Shown piece by piece: positions 1-6,667 of a stretch of DNA of 16,599 nucleotides. The notes under the pieces are model-generated. The model made no database searches and was not told where the DNA came from. It saw nothing but the letters and a program-made list of their open reading frames with translations. Position 1 is the stretch's first letter. Each line of letters begins with the position of its first letter. Source of the stretch: Pseudomonadota bacterium (lineage in GTDB: Bacteria > Bdellovibrionota_B > Oligoflexia > Silvanigrellales > Silvanigrellaceae). The DNA lies in assembly GCA_027490595.1 (NCBI GenBank), contig JAIXXU010000126.1:1-16599 (forward strand), given 5' to 3'. The translations under genes and the position numbers were made by a program.

Positions 1-616
1 TAAACTTTTCTTTTAACTGACTCCGGCCAAATTCGGATAGAGAAAAAGAGTAAGTTTCTGAATTTGTTTTTTCAAATAAATCTTCATGTGCAATAACAAC
101 AATGGGAGAAATAAATAATTTATGGTTAACCACTTTGTGTTGATAAGGGATGACCTCATCTCCTGCCATAGGTCTAGCAAATAAGTTTCCCTGTTTTGCT
201 TGTTCTAAACTCCATTTTCCTAAATTAATTTCTCCATTTTTTGGTATTGTTACTTTTGCTGTAACCATTTTTCCATTCACTTGATCAACATGTCCCTTTG
301 CAATGCTTTGATAAAGCCCTGGGGGAAGACATCGAGCAACTGTTACTTCATCTCCAAGTTGAGGTATTCTTTCAGAGTCGGTTATAAATTCTTCGTCAAG
401 CTGCCAAGAAACAAGGTAGCTATGTTCTTCTTCTGTTGCTCGGGTAATTGTGAGTCTTAGGGGAGCGTTATCAAGTTGTGGTGCACATGGAGATGAGCTT
501 CCAGGACGTGTTCCAAAATAATGTTCGGTATTTCGAGAAATGGCATTGGCGTTGTTTTGAAAAAAAGCTACAAAAATCAGAACTGGAATGGAAAATTTTT
601 TATTGCCAGTTAGCAT
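1..616 (-). CDS. Secreted protein of unknown function, 3' end outside window
   Basis: An open minus-strand frame runs without a stop from an ATG at 616 to the window edge, giving about 205 residues. An in-frame TAG lies about 40 nt upstream, and GGAG sits 5 nt before the ATG, so this start is well supported. The N-terminus looks like a signal peptide: MLTGNKK, a hydrophobic stretch (FSIPVLIFVAFF), then QNNANA with a likely cleavage after the last Ala (about residue 24). The mature part carries PQLGDEVTVARCLPPGLY and alternating hydrophobic/polar stretches that suggest beta structure in the periplasm or outer membrane. The visible C-terminal part (YSFSLSEFGRSQLKEKF) faintly resembles the start of an OmpA-like peptidoglycan-binding domain, but the diagnostic part would lie beyond the window. 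I do not recognise the family. The reading frame and signal peptide are seen; the location is inferred. Confidence 0.75.
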   Translation of the reverse strand, partial: MLTGNKKFSIPVLIFVAFFQNNANAISRNTEHYFGTRPGSSSPCAPQLDNAPLRLTITRATEEEHSYLVSWQLDEEFITDSERIPQLGDEVTVARCLPPGLYQSIAKGHVDQVNGKMVTAKVTIPKNGEINLGKWSLEQAKQGNLFARPMAGDEVIPYQHKVVNHKLFISPIVVIAHEDLFEKTNSETYSFSLSEFGRSQLKEKF

Positions 617-725
617 GCCGGCTCCGCTTTCTATGCCCTAAGTTGGGGGCTCATCCTTAAACATTGTTATTGATTTTTATTCGGAAATTCTTAAAGAAAT
701 TTCAGTGTATTATTTGCATTAAAAA

Positions 726-1832
726 TTAAGATTTGACAGAAGAAGCAAGTTTTGATTTGAGTATGGAAAAAATTTCATGGGCTTGTATTTTCTGCATGCA
801 AAGAAGATTTTTGAATCGACAAGGCCTTTTGCCATGCCGGCTGCAGGGGCTGCAATTGAGGTTTGCATAGCAGAGATGAACTCGTGGCGAGTTTGGCAAG
901 AACCCGAACAATGGAGAGGTTGAGCCAAAAATTACAGAACAGGGAATATTCAATGCATGGGCTGCATGCAGGGGAAAGGAATCATTGGTGACAACATAGT
1001 GAGCGTTGGCAATTAAAGACATTGATTGTGATAGTGAGCTTATGCCAATATAATCATGAGTTCTGCCGCTAGTATCTAATTGTATTTGACCTTTCATATG
1101 AGTTTCAGATTTGCCGCCCGCCCAAATCACATCAAAGTCAGTATTTGATAAAATTAAGTTTTTCAGCTCAATAAATTTATCCAGTGGCCAAGTTTTAGTC
1201 GAGGAACTTGCTCCCGGAAAAAAGCATATATATGGTTTTTTGCTATGACTTTCAAAAGAAAGTAGTGAAAAAATAGGTTTTTCTACGAGGGGTGTCTTTG
1301 GGGTTATATCTTCTTTTATATATATGGTTTCAATGAATTTTATTTGTTTTTCATATAGGCTGCTTGTTTTTGTGGCAAAATTATCTTTTTGCGATTGTCT
1401 TCTCACCAAAGATGCTTTTAAAACCAAGCAAAACCGCTTTAAAGTATGCTTTGGCATGAGGTAATTTTTATCAATGTTTATATGATTTTTTATCCACTTT
1501 TTGGTTCTGTGACTCCTATTTGTATTTTGCAAATCAACATGAATAAATTTGCCAGTTTTAGCATCTTTTAGTTTGTGTATTTCTTCCCAAAATAAATCAG
1601 ATTTAATTTCGTTTTTATTGATAAAAAAAGAAGGTTCTACATTTTTTTCATAGCAAATTAAATGAGAAATATAATTACAAGAAAGAGCAATTTCTAAATT
1701 GTTTCTTGATGTTATGAAAACAGAAAAAAAACCATCCAATGCTAGTTTTTTTAATATATGAGTAGCCATAATCACGTCGCCGATGGCTGAGAGTCTTGTA
1801 ATAAAAAAAACGTGATTGCTATTTTGTTTCAT
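726..1832 (-). CDS. Glycosyltransferase family 9 (ADP-heptose:LPS heptosyltransferase-like)
   Basis: A 368-residue protein with the two-Rossmann-fold GT-B layout of LPS heptosyltransferases, which add heptose to the lipopolysaccharide core at the cytoplasmic face of the inner membrane. The N-terminal motif RLSAIGDVIMATHIL (13-27) has the Gly-Asp where the family's catalytic Asp sits. The C-terminal half has FFPGASSSTKTWPLDKF (204-220), a nucleotide-sugar-site motif, then TNDSFPLHAAHALNIP (282-297) and IFGSTSP (301-307). The Cys cluster near the C-terminus (CSPC, a further Cys, then LCM before a basic end) is also usual in GT9 proteins. Length is typical (about 340-370). The start overlaps the upstream membrane-protein gene by 14 nt, implying co-transcription. 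The donor sugar cannot be told from sequence, and no other LPS-core gene is nearby. Confidence 0.88.
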   Translation of the reverse strand: MKQNSNHVFFITRLSAIGDVIMATHILKKLALDGFFSVFITSRNNLEIALSCNYISHLICYEKNVEPSFFINKNEIKSDLFWEEIHKLKDAKTGKFIHVDLQNTNRSHRTKKWIKNHINIDKNYLMPKHTLKRFCLVLKASLVRRQSQKDNFATKTSSLYEKQIKFIETIYIKEDITPKTPLVEKPIFSLLSFESHSKKPYICFFPGASSSTKTWPLDKFIELKNLILSNTDFDVIWAGGKSETHMKGQIQLDTSGRTHDYIGISSLSQSMSLIANAHYVVTNDSFPLHAAHALNIPCSVIFGSTSPLFGFLPNSPRVHLCYANLNCSPCSRHGKRPCRFKNLLCMQKIQAHEIFSILKSKLASSVKS

Positions 1833-2277
1833 CTTTTTTTAATACCAGGTTAGAAAAGAAGAAGCCTGACCATAAAGCTAGACTTATCATAAATAAAATT
1901 GCTCCCATGGACTTCACAAACAATAGTATTGATAGTTGTCCAATTTGTGTGGGATAAAAAGCTTCTAGGAGTAAACCAAAGCCAAATAAGGGTAGGGATA
2001 ACAAATGACTTATGATTGTGAATTTTATCCATTTTGTTGGAATGTATCCTGCCAATGGAGGCAAACACAACCCCATTAAAATAGTTGTCATAGCCATGGA
2101 ATTCATGTGGGCATGAGCTGTTTTAATGAGGGATTTTTCAACAGAATGAAGCCAAGAAACATTACTTCCCGTAGCATAAATATGGTTTAGTTTGGCTCCT
2201 AGAAGACTGCCGATAACAGCCCACAAAAACATCCAAAAAAAGCCAAAACCAATCATAAAAAATTTTAGGCGTTGCAT
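1819..2277 (-). CDS. Small multi-pass membrane protein with HAHMN motif
   Basis: A 152-residue hydrophobic protein with four likely membrane segments (about 6-27, 56-78, 84-104, 115-143). The second segment opens with TAHAHMNSMAM (His55, His57), and a third His (His91) lies in the next segment. The HAHxN pattern recalls haem- or metal-binding helices in cytochrome-oxidase-like and NnrS-like membrane proteins, but the protein is far too short for an oxidase subunit, so any cofactor is inference. The ATG at 2277 was chosen because GGAAGG sits 7 nt upstream. The longer frame from 2301 has no ribosome site and would come within 50 nt of the divergent scpA start. It overlaps the glycosyltransferase gene downstream by 14 nt. 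I do not recognise a named family. Confidence 0.72.
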   Translation of the reverse strand: MQRLKFFMIGFGFFWMFLWAVIGSLLGAKLNHIYATGSNVSWLHSVEKSLIKTAHAHMNSMAMTTILMGLCLPPLAGYIPTKWIKFTIISHLLSLPLFGFGLLLEAFYPTQIGQLSILLFVKSMGAILFMISLALWSGFFFSNLVLKKDETK

Positions 2278-2351
2278 AAAAATACCTTCCACAAAAAGCA
2301 ATTTCTGTGGTACTCTACGATTTTGCCTTCGCTAAGACAATTGGTATTTCT

Positions 2352-3131
2352 ATGCATTTGCGCCTTGAAAACTTTGACGGTCCCTTGGACTTACTTTTGT
2401 ACCTGATCAAAACACAAGAACTGAATATTTTTAATATCCCTATTGTGTTGATTACGGAACAATTCCTAGGCTTTTTGAAACAGATGCCTCATCTTGATTT
2501 TCATTTAGCCGGTGAATATCTCGCTATGGCTGCTCAGCTCATAGAAATCAAAGCCAACATGTTAATTCCCGTGTTGCAAAATAAGCCCACAGATCCCAAC
2601 AGTCTTGAACAGATAGAAGAACAAGATCCACGTAAGCCCCTTGTGGAACAGCTTTTAGAATTTGAAGCGCTCAGAAAAGCATCTGAGTTTTTGGCGCAAG
2701 CTGGCCAAATTCAGGCAGAAATTATTCCATCCCATGAATTCAAAAGGCGTGAAGAAGAATTTTCATCCTATGAGCATCCCATCAAGGGCAATGCGTTTGA
2801 TCTCGTGATTGCATTTGAAAGAGTTTTGCTTCGCTTTTCACAAATAAAATCCCTGCCAAGAGTCAGTGTGAAAGCGCAGAAAGTCACTATTCAACAAAAA
2901 ATGACTGAAGTTAAACTAAAGTTATCCAAAGTTTCTTCGCTTTTTTTGCGTGATCTTATTGTCGCCTGCCCAACTCGTTATGAGCTTATTGTGACCATTA
3001 TGGCCGTTCTTGAACTTTGTAAAGCCAATCATTTGGTTGTTTCTCAGGACGATCTTTTTTCTCCTATTTGCCTTACAGCTGGGCGTCTCTTTGATGAAGA
3101 AGACAGTGCGTTGCTAGAAGAAAATTCTTAA
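2352..3131 (+). CDS. scpA: Segregation and condensation protein A
   Basis: ScpA is the kleisin subunit of the bacterial SMC condensin. It bridges the Smc heads and binds ScpB during chromosome compaction and segregation. The 259-residue product begins MHLRLENFDGPLDLLLYLIK, the classic ScpA N-terminal signature. This is followed by YLAMAAQLIEIKANMLIP (helical Smc-neck-binding region) and, after a charged linker, a C-terminal winged-helix region ending near DDLFSPICL. A GTG at 2307 would add 15 residues (VLYDFAFAKTIGIS) upstream of the conserved start and come within 6 nt of a divergent frame, so the ATG at 2352 is preferred, although no strong ribosome site precedes either. scpB, the usual partner gene, is not the next gene here. 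A promoter and the rplM operon follow instead. Confidence 0.92.
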   Translation: MHLRLENFDGPLDLLLYLIKTQELNIFNIPIVLITEQFLGFLKQMPHLDFHLAGEYLAMAAQLIEIKANMLIPVLQNKPTDPNSLEQIEEQDPRKPLVEQLLEFEALRKASEFLAQAGQIQAEIIPSHEFKRREEEFSSYEHPIKGNAFDLVIAFERVLLRFSQIKSLPRVSVKAQKVTIQQKMTEVKLKLSKVSSLFLRDLIVACPTRYELIVTIMAVLELCKANHLVVSQDDLFSPICLTAGRLFDEEDSALLEENS

Positions 3132-3167
3132 CGTGTAAGTTTTTCTATGGGAATTCTTGTTTTCGTG

Positions 3168-3196
3168 TTGACGTATTCCTTACCAGTGTTTATAAC
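3168..3196 (+). promoter_or_regulatory. Sigma70-type promoter for rplM-rpsI
   Basis: TTGACG (3168-3173) and TATAAC (3191-3196) are separated by exactly 17 nt. Each hexamer differs from consensus at one position. It lies in the gap after scpA and about 150 nt before the rplM start, the expected place for a strong ribosomal-protein promoter. Predicted transcription start is near 3203. Confidence 0.75.
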
Positions 3197-3202
3197 GCTA
3201 TT

Positions 3203-3349
3203 TCGCATTATGCAGTAATTTTGTGACAATGGCTCCACTTTTGTCCAAAATCTGCTTTAGTTCTGAAGAAGTCTGTCGTCATGCGTTGGGAAACGTCCGG
3301 ACGGAGGGAGTACGAACGGCTTTTGAAAGTTAATCTATTTGGAGCTCTC
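3203..3349 (+). promoter_or_regulatory. Long 5' leader of rplM, possible structured regulatory RNA
   Basis: About 147 nt separate the predicted transcription start from the rplM ATG. The leader contains a 4-bp hairpin with a GNRA-type loop (CGTT-GGGA-AACG, 3284-3295). This overlaps a perfect 10-nt palindrome CGTCCGGACG (3294-3303), so the two structures exclude each other. A G-rich stretch GGAGGGAG follows at 3303-3310, about 40 nt before the start codon. Ribosomal-protein operons often have leader RNAs bound by one of their own products. I do not recognise this one as a known class, and the regulatory role is inference. Confidence 0.3.
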
Positions 3350-3808
3350 ATGAAAAACGAAACATACTCTATGAAAGAGTCTGAAATTGATAAGAAGTGG
3401 TATGTTGTTGATGCCAACGAACAAACTCTTGGTCGTCTTGCTTCACAAATTGCCTACATTCTTCGTGGCAAACACAAGCCAACATTTACGCCTCACCTTG
3501 ATATGGGTGATAACGTGATTGTCATCAATGCCTCAAAGGTATTGCTCTCTAGTAACAAAGAACTAACCAAACTCTACCACCGTCATACTGGATATTTTGG
3601 TGGAATTAAAACTCAATCCGCCAGTGAATTGCGAGCAATCAAGCCTGAAAGTCTGATTGAAATTGCAGTAAAAGGTATGTTGCCTCACACTCGTTTAGGT
3701 AATCAAGTTTATACGAATTTAAAGGTCTACTCTGGTGCTGAACATCCTCACGGAGCTCAAAATCCTCAGCCATTGCCGCAACGCACTCTTAACTCCAAAC
3801 ACAAATAA
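3350..3808 (+). CDS. rplM: 50S ribosomal protein L13
   Basis: L13 is an early-assembling protein of the large ribosomal subunit that binds 23S rRNA. The 152-residue product has the family signatures WYVVDANEQTLGRLASQIA, LRGKHKPTFTPHLDMGD, YHRHTGYFGG and KGMLPHTRLGNQ (about residues 110-125). Length is close to the usual 142, with a short N-terminal extension before the conserved KKWYVVDA. The start at 3350 was chosen for GGAG 5 nt upstream. An in-frame ATG at 3281 would add 23 residues with no family match and a poor ribosome site. It heads a two-gene operon with rpsI 16 nt downstream, the standard pairing in bacteria, transcribed from the promoter at 3168. Confidence 0.97.
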   Translation: MKNETYSMKESEIDKKWYVVDANEQTLGRLASQIAYILRGKHKPTFTPHLDMGDNVIVINASKVLLSSNKELTKLYHRHTGYFGGIKTQSASELRAIKPESLIEIAVKGMLPHTRLGNQVYTNLKVYSGAEHPHGAQNPQPLPQRTLNSKHK

Positions 3809-3824
3809 GTGAGGTTCTTTGTTT

Positions 3825-4220
3825 ATGAAAAGAAAACGTTACACTGGTGTGGGTAAGCGGAAAACATCCATTGCTCGCGTTTACTTGGAAGAAAATGCTT
3901 CTGGTAGTATTACAATAAACCATAGGTCTTTGGAAGAATACTTCAAGCGCCCCACATCACGTATGATGGTTGAACAAGCTTTGGTATTGACCCAAACACT
4001 TGGCAAAGTAAGCCTCAATATCAATGTTCTTGGTGGCGGTCTTTCTGGTCAAGCTGGCGCTATACGTCACGGTATCACTCGTGCACTTCTTGGACTCAAT
4101 CCTGAGCTACGTTCAGTTTTAAAGTCTGCAGGGCTTGTGACACGAGATGCGCGAATCAAAGAGCGTAAAAAGTACGGTTTGGCATCTGCCAGAGCCCGTT
4201 ACCAATACTCGAAGCGTTAA
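3825..4220 (+). CDS. rpsI: 30S ribosomal protein S9
   Basis: S9 is a small-subunit protein whose C-terminal tail reaches the decoding region and touches P-site tRNA. The 131-residue product starts [20 protein letters not shown] and has [20 protein letters not shown] (about 65-84) and RALLGL, all diagnostic. The tail ends in YSKR, matching the near-universal Ser-Lys-Arg terminus. The ATG at 3825 follows GAGG by 10 nt. A TTG at 3819 is possible but would add only two residues. Cotranscribed with rplM, and followed 18 nt after its stop by an intrinsic terminator. Confidence 0.97.
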   Translation: MKRKRYTGVGKRKTSIARVYLEENASGSITINHRSLEEYFKRPTSRMMVEQALVLTQTLGKVSLNINVLGGGLSGQAGAIRHGITRALLGLNPELRSVLKSAGLVTRDARIKERKKYGLASARARYQYSKR

Positions 4221-4238
4221 TTACACTTTCTTGTTTTT

Positions 4239-4266
4239 GGGGTTGCCTTGGCAGCCCCTTTTTTTT
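4239..4266 (+). terminator. Intrinsic terminator of rplM-rpsI operon
   Basis: GGGGTTGCC (4239-4247) and GGCAGCCCC (4250-4258) pair to form a GC-rich stem with one G-U wobble and a very small loop. Eight consecutive T residues (4259-4266) follow directly. It begins 18 nt after the rpsI stop codon. This is a textbook Rho-independent terminator and the clearest one in the window. Confidence 0.9.
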
Positions 4267-4281
4267 ATGGAGGTTTTTATT

Positions 4282-4539
4282 ATGGAACAGCAATTAGATC
4301 TGAAAGCAGAATTAGAAAAACTTAAAGCAGAAAATGAAGCTTTAAAAAGTAGCAAAAAAGCTGGAATGTCAAAAGAGATTTCATTTAAAATAGGAGAAAA
4401 GGGAGGCCTTTCTGTTTATGGTCTTGGCAGGTTTCCTGTAACGTTGTACAAGGAACAGTGGTTACGTTTACTGGATAAGTCCGATGACATTCGGGATTAC
4501 CTTAAGCAAAATGAAGATAAACTCAAGACTAAAGAATAG
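4282..4539 (+). CDS. Small coiled-coil protein of unknown function
   Basis: An 85-residue protein. GGAGG lies 8 nt before the ATG at 4282, a strong start. Residues 1-25 (MEQQLDLKAELEKLKAENE and on) are a heptad-like, Leu- and Glu-rich segment that should form a short coiled coil. Residues 33-60 form a compact globular-looking block with KGGLSVYGLGRF followed by PVTLYKEQWLRLL. The C-terminus is highly charged. There is no signal peptide or membrane segment, so it is likely cytoplasmic. The GGxSVYG-RFPVTLY block has the look of a conserved motif that I recall from small uncharacterised bacterial proteins, but I cannot name a family or function. The gene sits directly behind the rpsI terminator, with its ribosome site 2 nt after the T-run. 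Confidence 0.8.
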   Translation: MEQQLDLKAELEKLKAENEALKSSKKAGMSKEISFKIGEKGGLSVYGLGRFPVTLYKEQWLRLLDKSDDIRDYLKQNEDKLKTKE

Positions 4540-4607
4540 CCTTCCTTGCCACAAGTATTTATTGTTTTGCTTCTCTCTAAAATAACCTAATATTATTGGA
4601 GTTCCTT

Positions 4608-5837
4608 GTGAGTAAGGAATCATCAAGACGTTCCCTTTTCAAGCATTTGAATATGTCTCATTATTATTTGTTGGCTACAATACTTGGTGTGGTCAGTAGT
4701 TATTTTAATATTTCTATTTTGATTGAATCTGCTCAAGTTATTTCTGATAATTTTATCAAAATTTTTAAATGTGTCAGTTTGCCAATAATCTCTCTTTCTA
4801 TCATTGTCACGTTGTCTCGTTTTAAAGGTGATGATCACATCAAAAGGGTCTGGAAAAGAACGATGATATATACTGCTAGCACAACGCTTATAGCGGCTTG
4901 TGTGGCATGTATTTTATATTACATTATTTCTCCACATAATTTGTCTTTAGGTACAAATGCAACTCCTCATAAAATACCTTTGCATCAGCCAAACTACATG
5001 GGATATTTAAATACGATTATACCATCCAATATTTTTGCACCTTTTATTGAACATAATGTGATGGGTGTTTTACTCATCAGTATTTTTATAGGGCTGGCCA
5101 TTTCTTTTATTCCTGAGGACTCTGGTAAAACAACCATAAGTAACTTTTTCAAGGGGGCTCATGGAATATTTCTTGTCATTACCTCTATGGTTGTCAAGGT
5201 TATCCCCGTAGCCCTTTTTGGATTTATTACAACAACTTTGGTAAAATTAAAGAGTGGGCTAGAAATGACAAAGCTAGCTCAGTATTTGCTTGTAATTATT
5301 CTTGCCAATGTTATTCAGGGATTTATTGTTTTACCTTTATTTCTTTATTTTAATAAAATTAAACCATTTACAATGATGAGAGGTATGTTGCCTGCCTTGT
5401 CTGTTGCTTTTTTTTCAAAGTCTTCTGCTGGTACGTTGCCAATTACCATGGACACTATGGAAAAAAAGCTTCATGTTTCACCTAAAATTAGTAGATTAGT
5501 ATTGCCTTTGTGTACGTCTATCAATATGAATGGTTGTGCAGCTTTTATTTTTTCTACTGTAATTTATCTCATGCAAAATTATGGAATTGAAATTGAATTT
5601 TCTACTATGGTAATGTGGATTTTTATTTCCACCATAGCAGCGATAGGTAATGCAGGTGTGCCTATGGGTTGTTTTTTCTTGTCAGCTTCCTTGCTCACCA
5701 GTATGAATGTTCCCATTGAAATTTTAGGTCTTATTCTACCATTTTATAGCATTATAGATATGGTTGAAACATCTTTAAATGTTTGGTCAGATGCTTGTGT
5801 TACAAAGATAATTGATGAAAAAATGATTAGGACTTAA
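4608..5837 (+). CDS. Dicarboxylate/amino acid:cation symporter (DAACS/SDF family)
   Basis: A 409-residue inner-membrane transporter of the GltP/DctA/SLC1 type, which moves acidic or neutral amino acids or dicarboxylates with Na+ or H+. Key elements are in the expected order: the HP1 hairpin SKSSAGTLPITMDTM; TM7 INMNGCAAFIF (about 305-315); the HP2 stretch IGNAGVPMG; and TM8 DMVETSLNVWSDACVTKI (384-401). Three sites differ from the archaeal GltPh model: NMDGT is NMNGC (Asp to Asn at 308), the substrate-binding Arg of TM8 is Glu (387), and the HP1 Arg is Lys. These suggest a non-classical substrate or coupling ion. Asp384, Asn391 and Asp395 of TM8 are kept. The GTG at 4608 was chosen for GGAG 6 nt upstream. 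An upstream TTG at 4596 would add four residues but lies on top of that ribosome site. Confidence 0.9.
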   Translation: MSKESSRRSLFKHLNMSHYYLLATILGVVSSYFNISILIESAQVISDNFIKIFKCVSLPIISLSIIVTLSRFKGDDHIKRVWKRTMIYTASTTLIAACVACILYYIISPHNLSLGTNATPHKIPLHQPNYMGYLNTIIPSNIFAPFIEHNVMGVLLISIFIGLAISFIPEDSGKTTISNFFKGAHGIFLVITSMVVKVIPVALFGFITTTLVKLKSGLEMTKLAQYLLVIILANVIQGFIVLPLFLYFNKIKPFTMMRGMLPALSVAFFSKSSAGTLPITMDTMEKKLHVSPKISRLVLPLCTSINMNGCAAFIFSTVIYLMQNYGIEIEFSTMVMWIFISTIAAIGNAGVPMGCFFLSASLLTSMNVPIEILGLILPFYSIIDMVETSLNVWSDACVTKIIDEKMIRT

Positions 5838-5840
5838 AAG

Positions 5841-6659
5841 TTGAAAAATTCTCAAATTAAAGTGACCATCGTCGAAGCTCTCAGCGACAATTACATTTTT
5901 ATTTTGTGGGATGAAATTACTCGTGAAGCCGCTGTTTTTGATCCTTGCGTGGCGTCCTTGGTGCTCGACTTTGTTTTGAAACATCAACTTTATTTGACAA
6001 AAATTTTTATCACTCACCATCATCATGACCATGTTGGTGGTATTGAAGAAATAAAAGCAGTGCTCCCTCATGTGAAGGTTTATGCAAGCGCCTATGACAA
6101 AGGACGTATTCCAGAACAAACCTGCTACTTGAACCACAATGATTTGGTGCATTTTTCATTCTGGCATGGCAAAGCTTTGTGTGTGCCAGGTCATACACTT
6201 GGCCATCTTGTTTATCAGTTTTTTGATGAAAATTTATGCGAGATTGTTTTTGTTGGAGACACGATTTTTTCTGGTGGTTGTGGACGTGTATTCGAAGGTA
6301 CTATGTCTCAGATGTTTCAATCTATCAAAATGTTGAGAGACGTGCTTTCAGACAATGCGAACATTTATTGTTCTCATGAATATACGCTGTCTAATTATTC
6401 AAAGCTAGTTTGTTTAGAACCCTTCAATAGTTCTTTGGCTGAAAAGTTAATAAACATAAAAAATTTGCGTGACCAAGGTATTCCTACCATTCCGTTTTTG
6501 TGGGGCGAAGAAAAAAAACTTAGTAGCATTTTGCGCTGGGATGATTGCGCACTAAAAGAAACGCTCGGAATTGAGTCTGATGAGGAAACTTTTGTATGCG
6601 TTAGGCTTTTCCTCAATCAATCTTTGAACAAAATTTTACAGGCAAAGAATTGTCAGTAA
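5841..6659 (+). CDS. gloB: Hydroxyacylglutathione hydrolase (glyoxalase II)
   Basis: Glyoxalase II hydrolyses S-D-lactoylglutathione to D-lactate and glutathione, the second step of methylglyoxal detoxification in the cytoplasm. The 272-residue product is a metallo-beta-lactamase fold enzyme. Dinuclear metal ligands are THHHHDH (58-64), His118 in PGHTLGH, Asp140 in VGDTIFSGGCGR and His179 in CSHEYT. The C-terminal glutathione-binding stretch PTIPFLWGEEKK...LRW matches the family's PTVPSTLGEEK...NPFLRW, with NPF replaced by SSI, and keeps the Lys and Arg. It starts at a TTG (5841), 3 nt after the transporter stop, with AGGA 8 nt upstream inside that gene, so the two are probably translated from one message. 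It meets the minus-strand methyltransferase gene tail-to-tail with only 8 nt between, and I see no terminator there. Confidence 0.92.
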   Translation: MKNSQIKVTIVEALSDNYIFILWDEITREAAVFDPCVASLVLDFVLKHQLYLTKIFITHHHHDHVGGIEEIKAVLPHVKVYASAYDKGRIPEQTCYLNHNDLVHFSFWHGKALCVPGHTLGHLVYQFFDENLCEIVFVGDTIFSGGCGRVFEGTMSQMFQSIKMLRDVLSDNANIYCSHEYTLSNYSKLVCLEPFNSSLAEKLINIKNLRDQGIPTIPFLWGEEKKLSSILRWDDCALKETLGIESDEETFVCVRLFLNQSLNKILQAKNCQ

Positions 6660-6667
6660 CGAAGAAT

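Noticed and set aside
478..660. Plus-strand 60-residue frame opposite the secreted-protein gene
   Set aside because: Antisense to a minus-strand frame that has a signal peptide and ribosome site; composition is unlike a real protein.
684..703. GAAATT...AATTTC inverted repeat downstream of the glycosyltransferase
   Set aside because: Six A-T-rich pairs with an 8-nt loop and no T-run on either strand, so not a convincing terminator.
614..841. The 10-mer CATGCCGGCT near 614 and again near 832
   Set aside because: Both copies fall at or within coding sequence, with no further similarity around them; likely chance.
3281..3349. N-terminal extension of L13 from an upstream in-frame ATG
   Set aside because: The extra residues match nothing in L13 and the ATG lacks a good ribosome site, whereas GGAG precedes the ATG at 3350.
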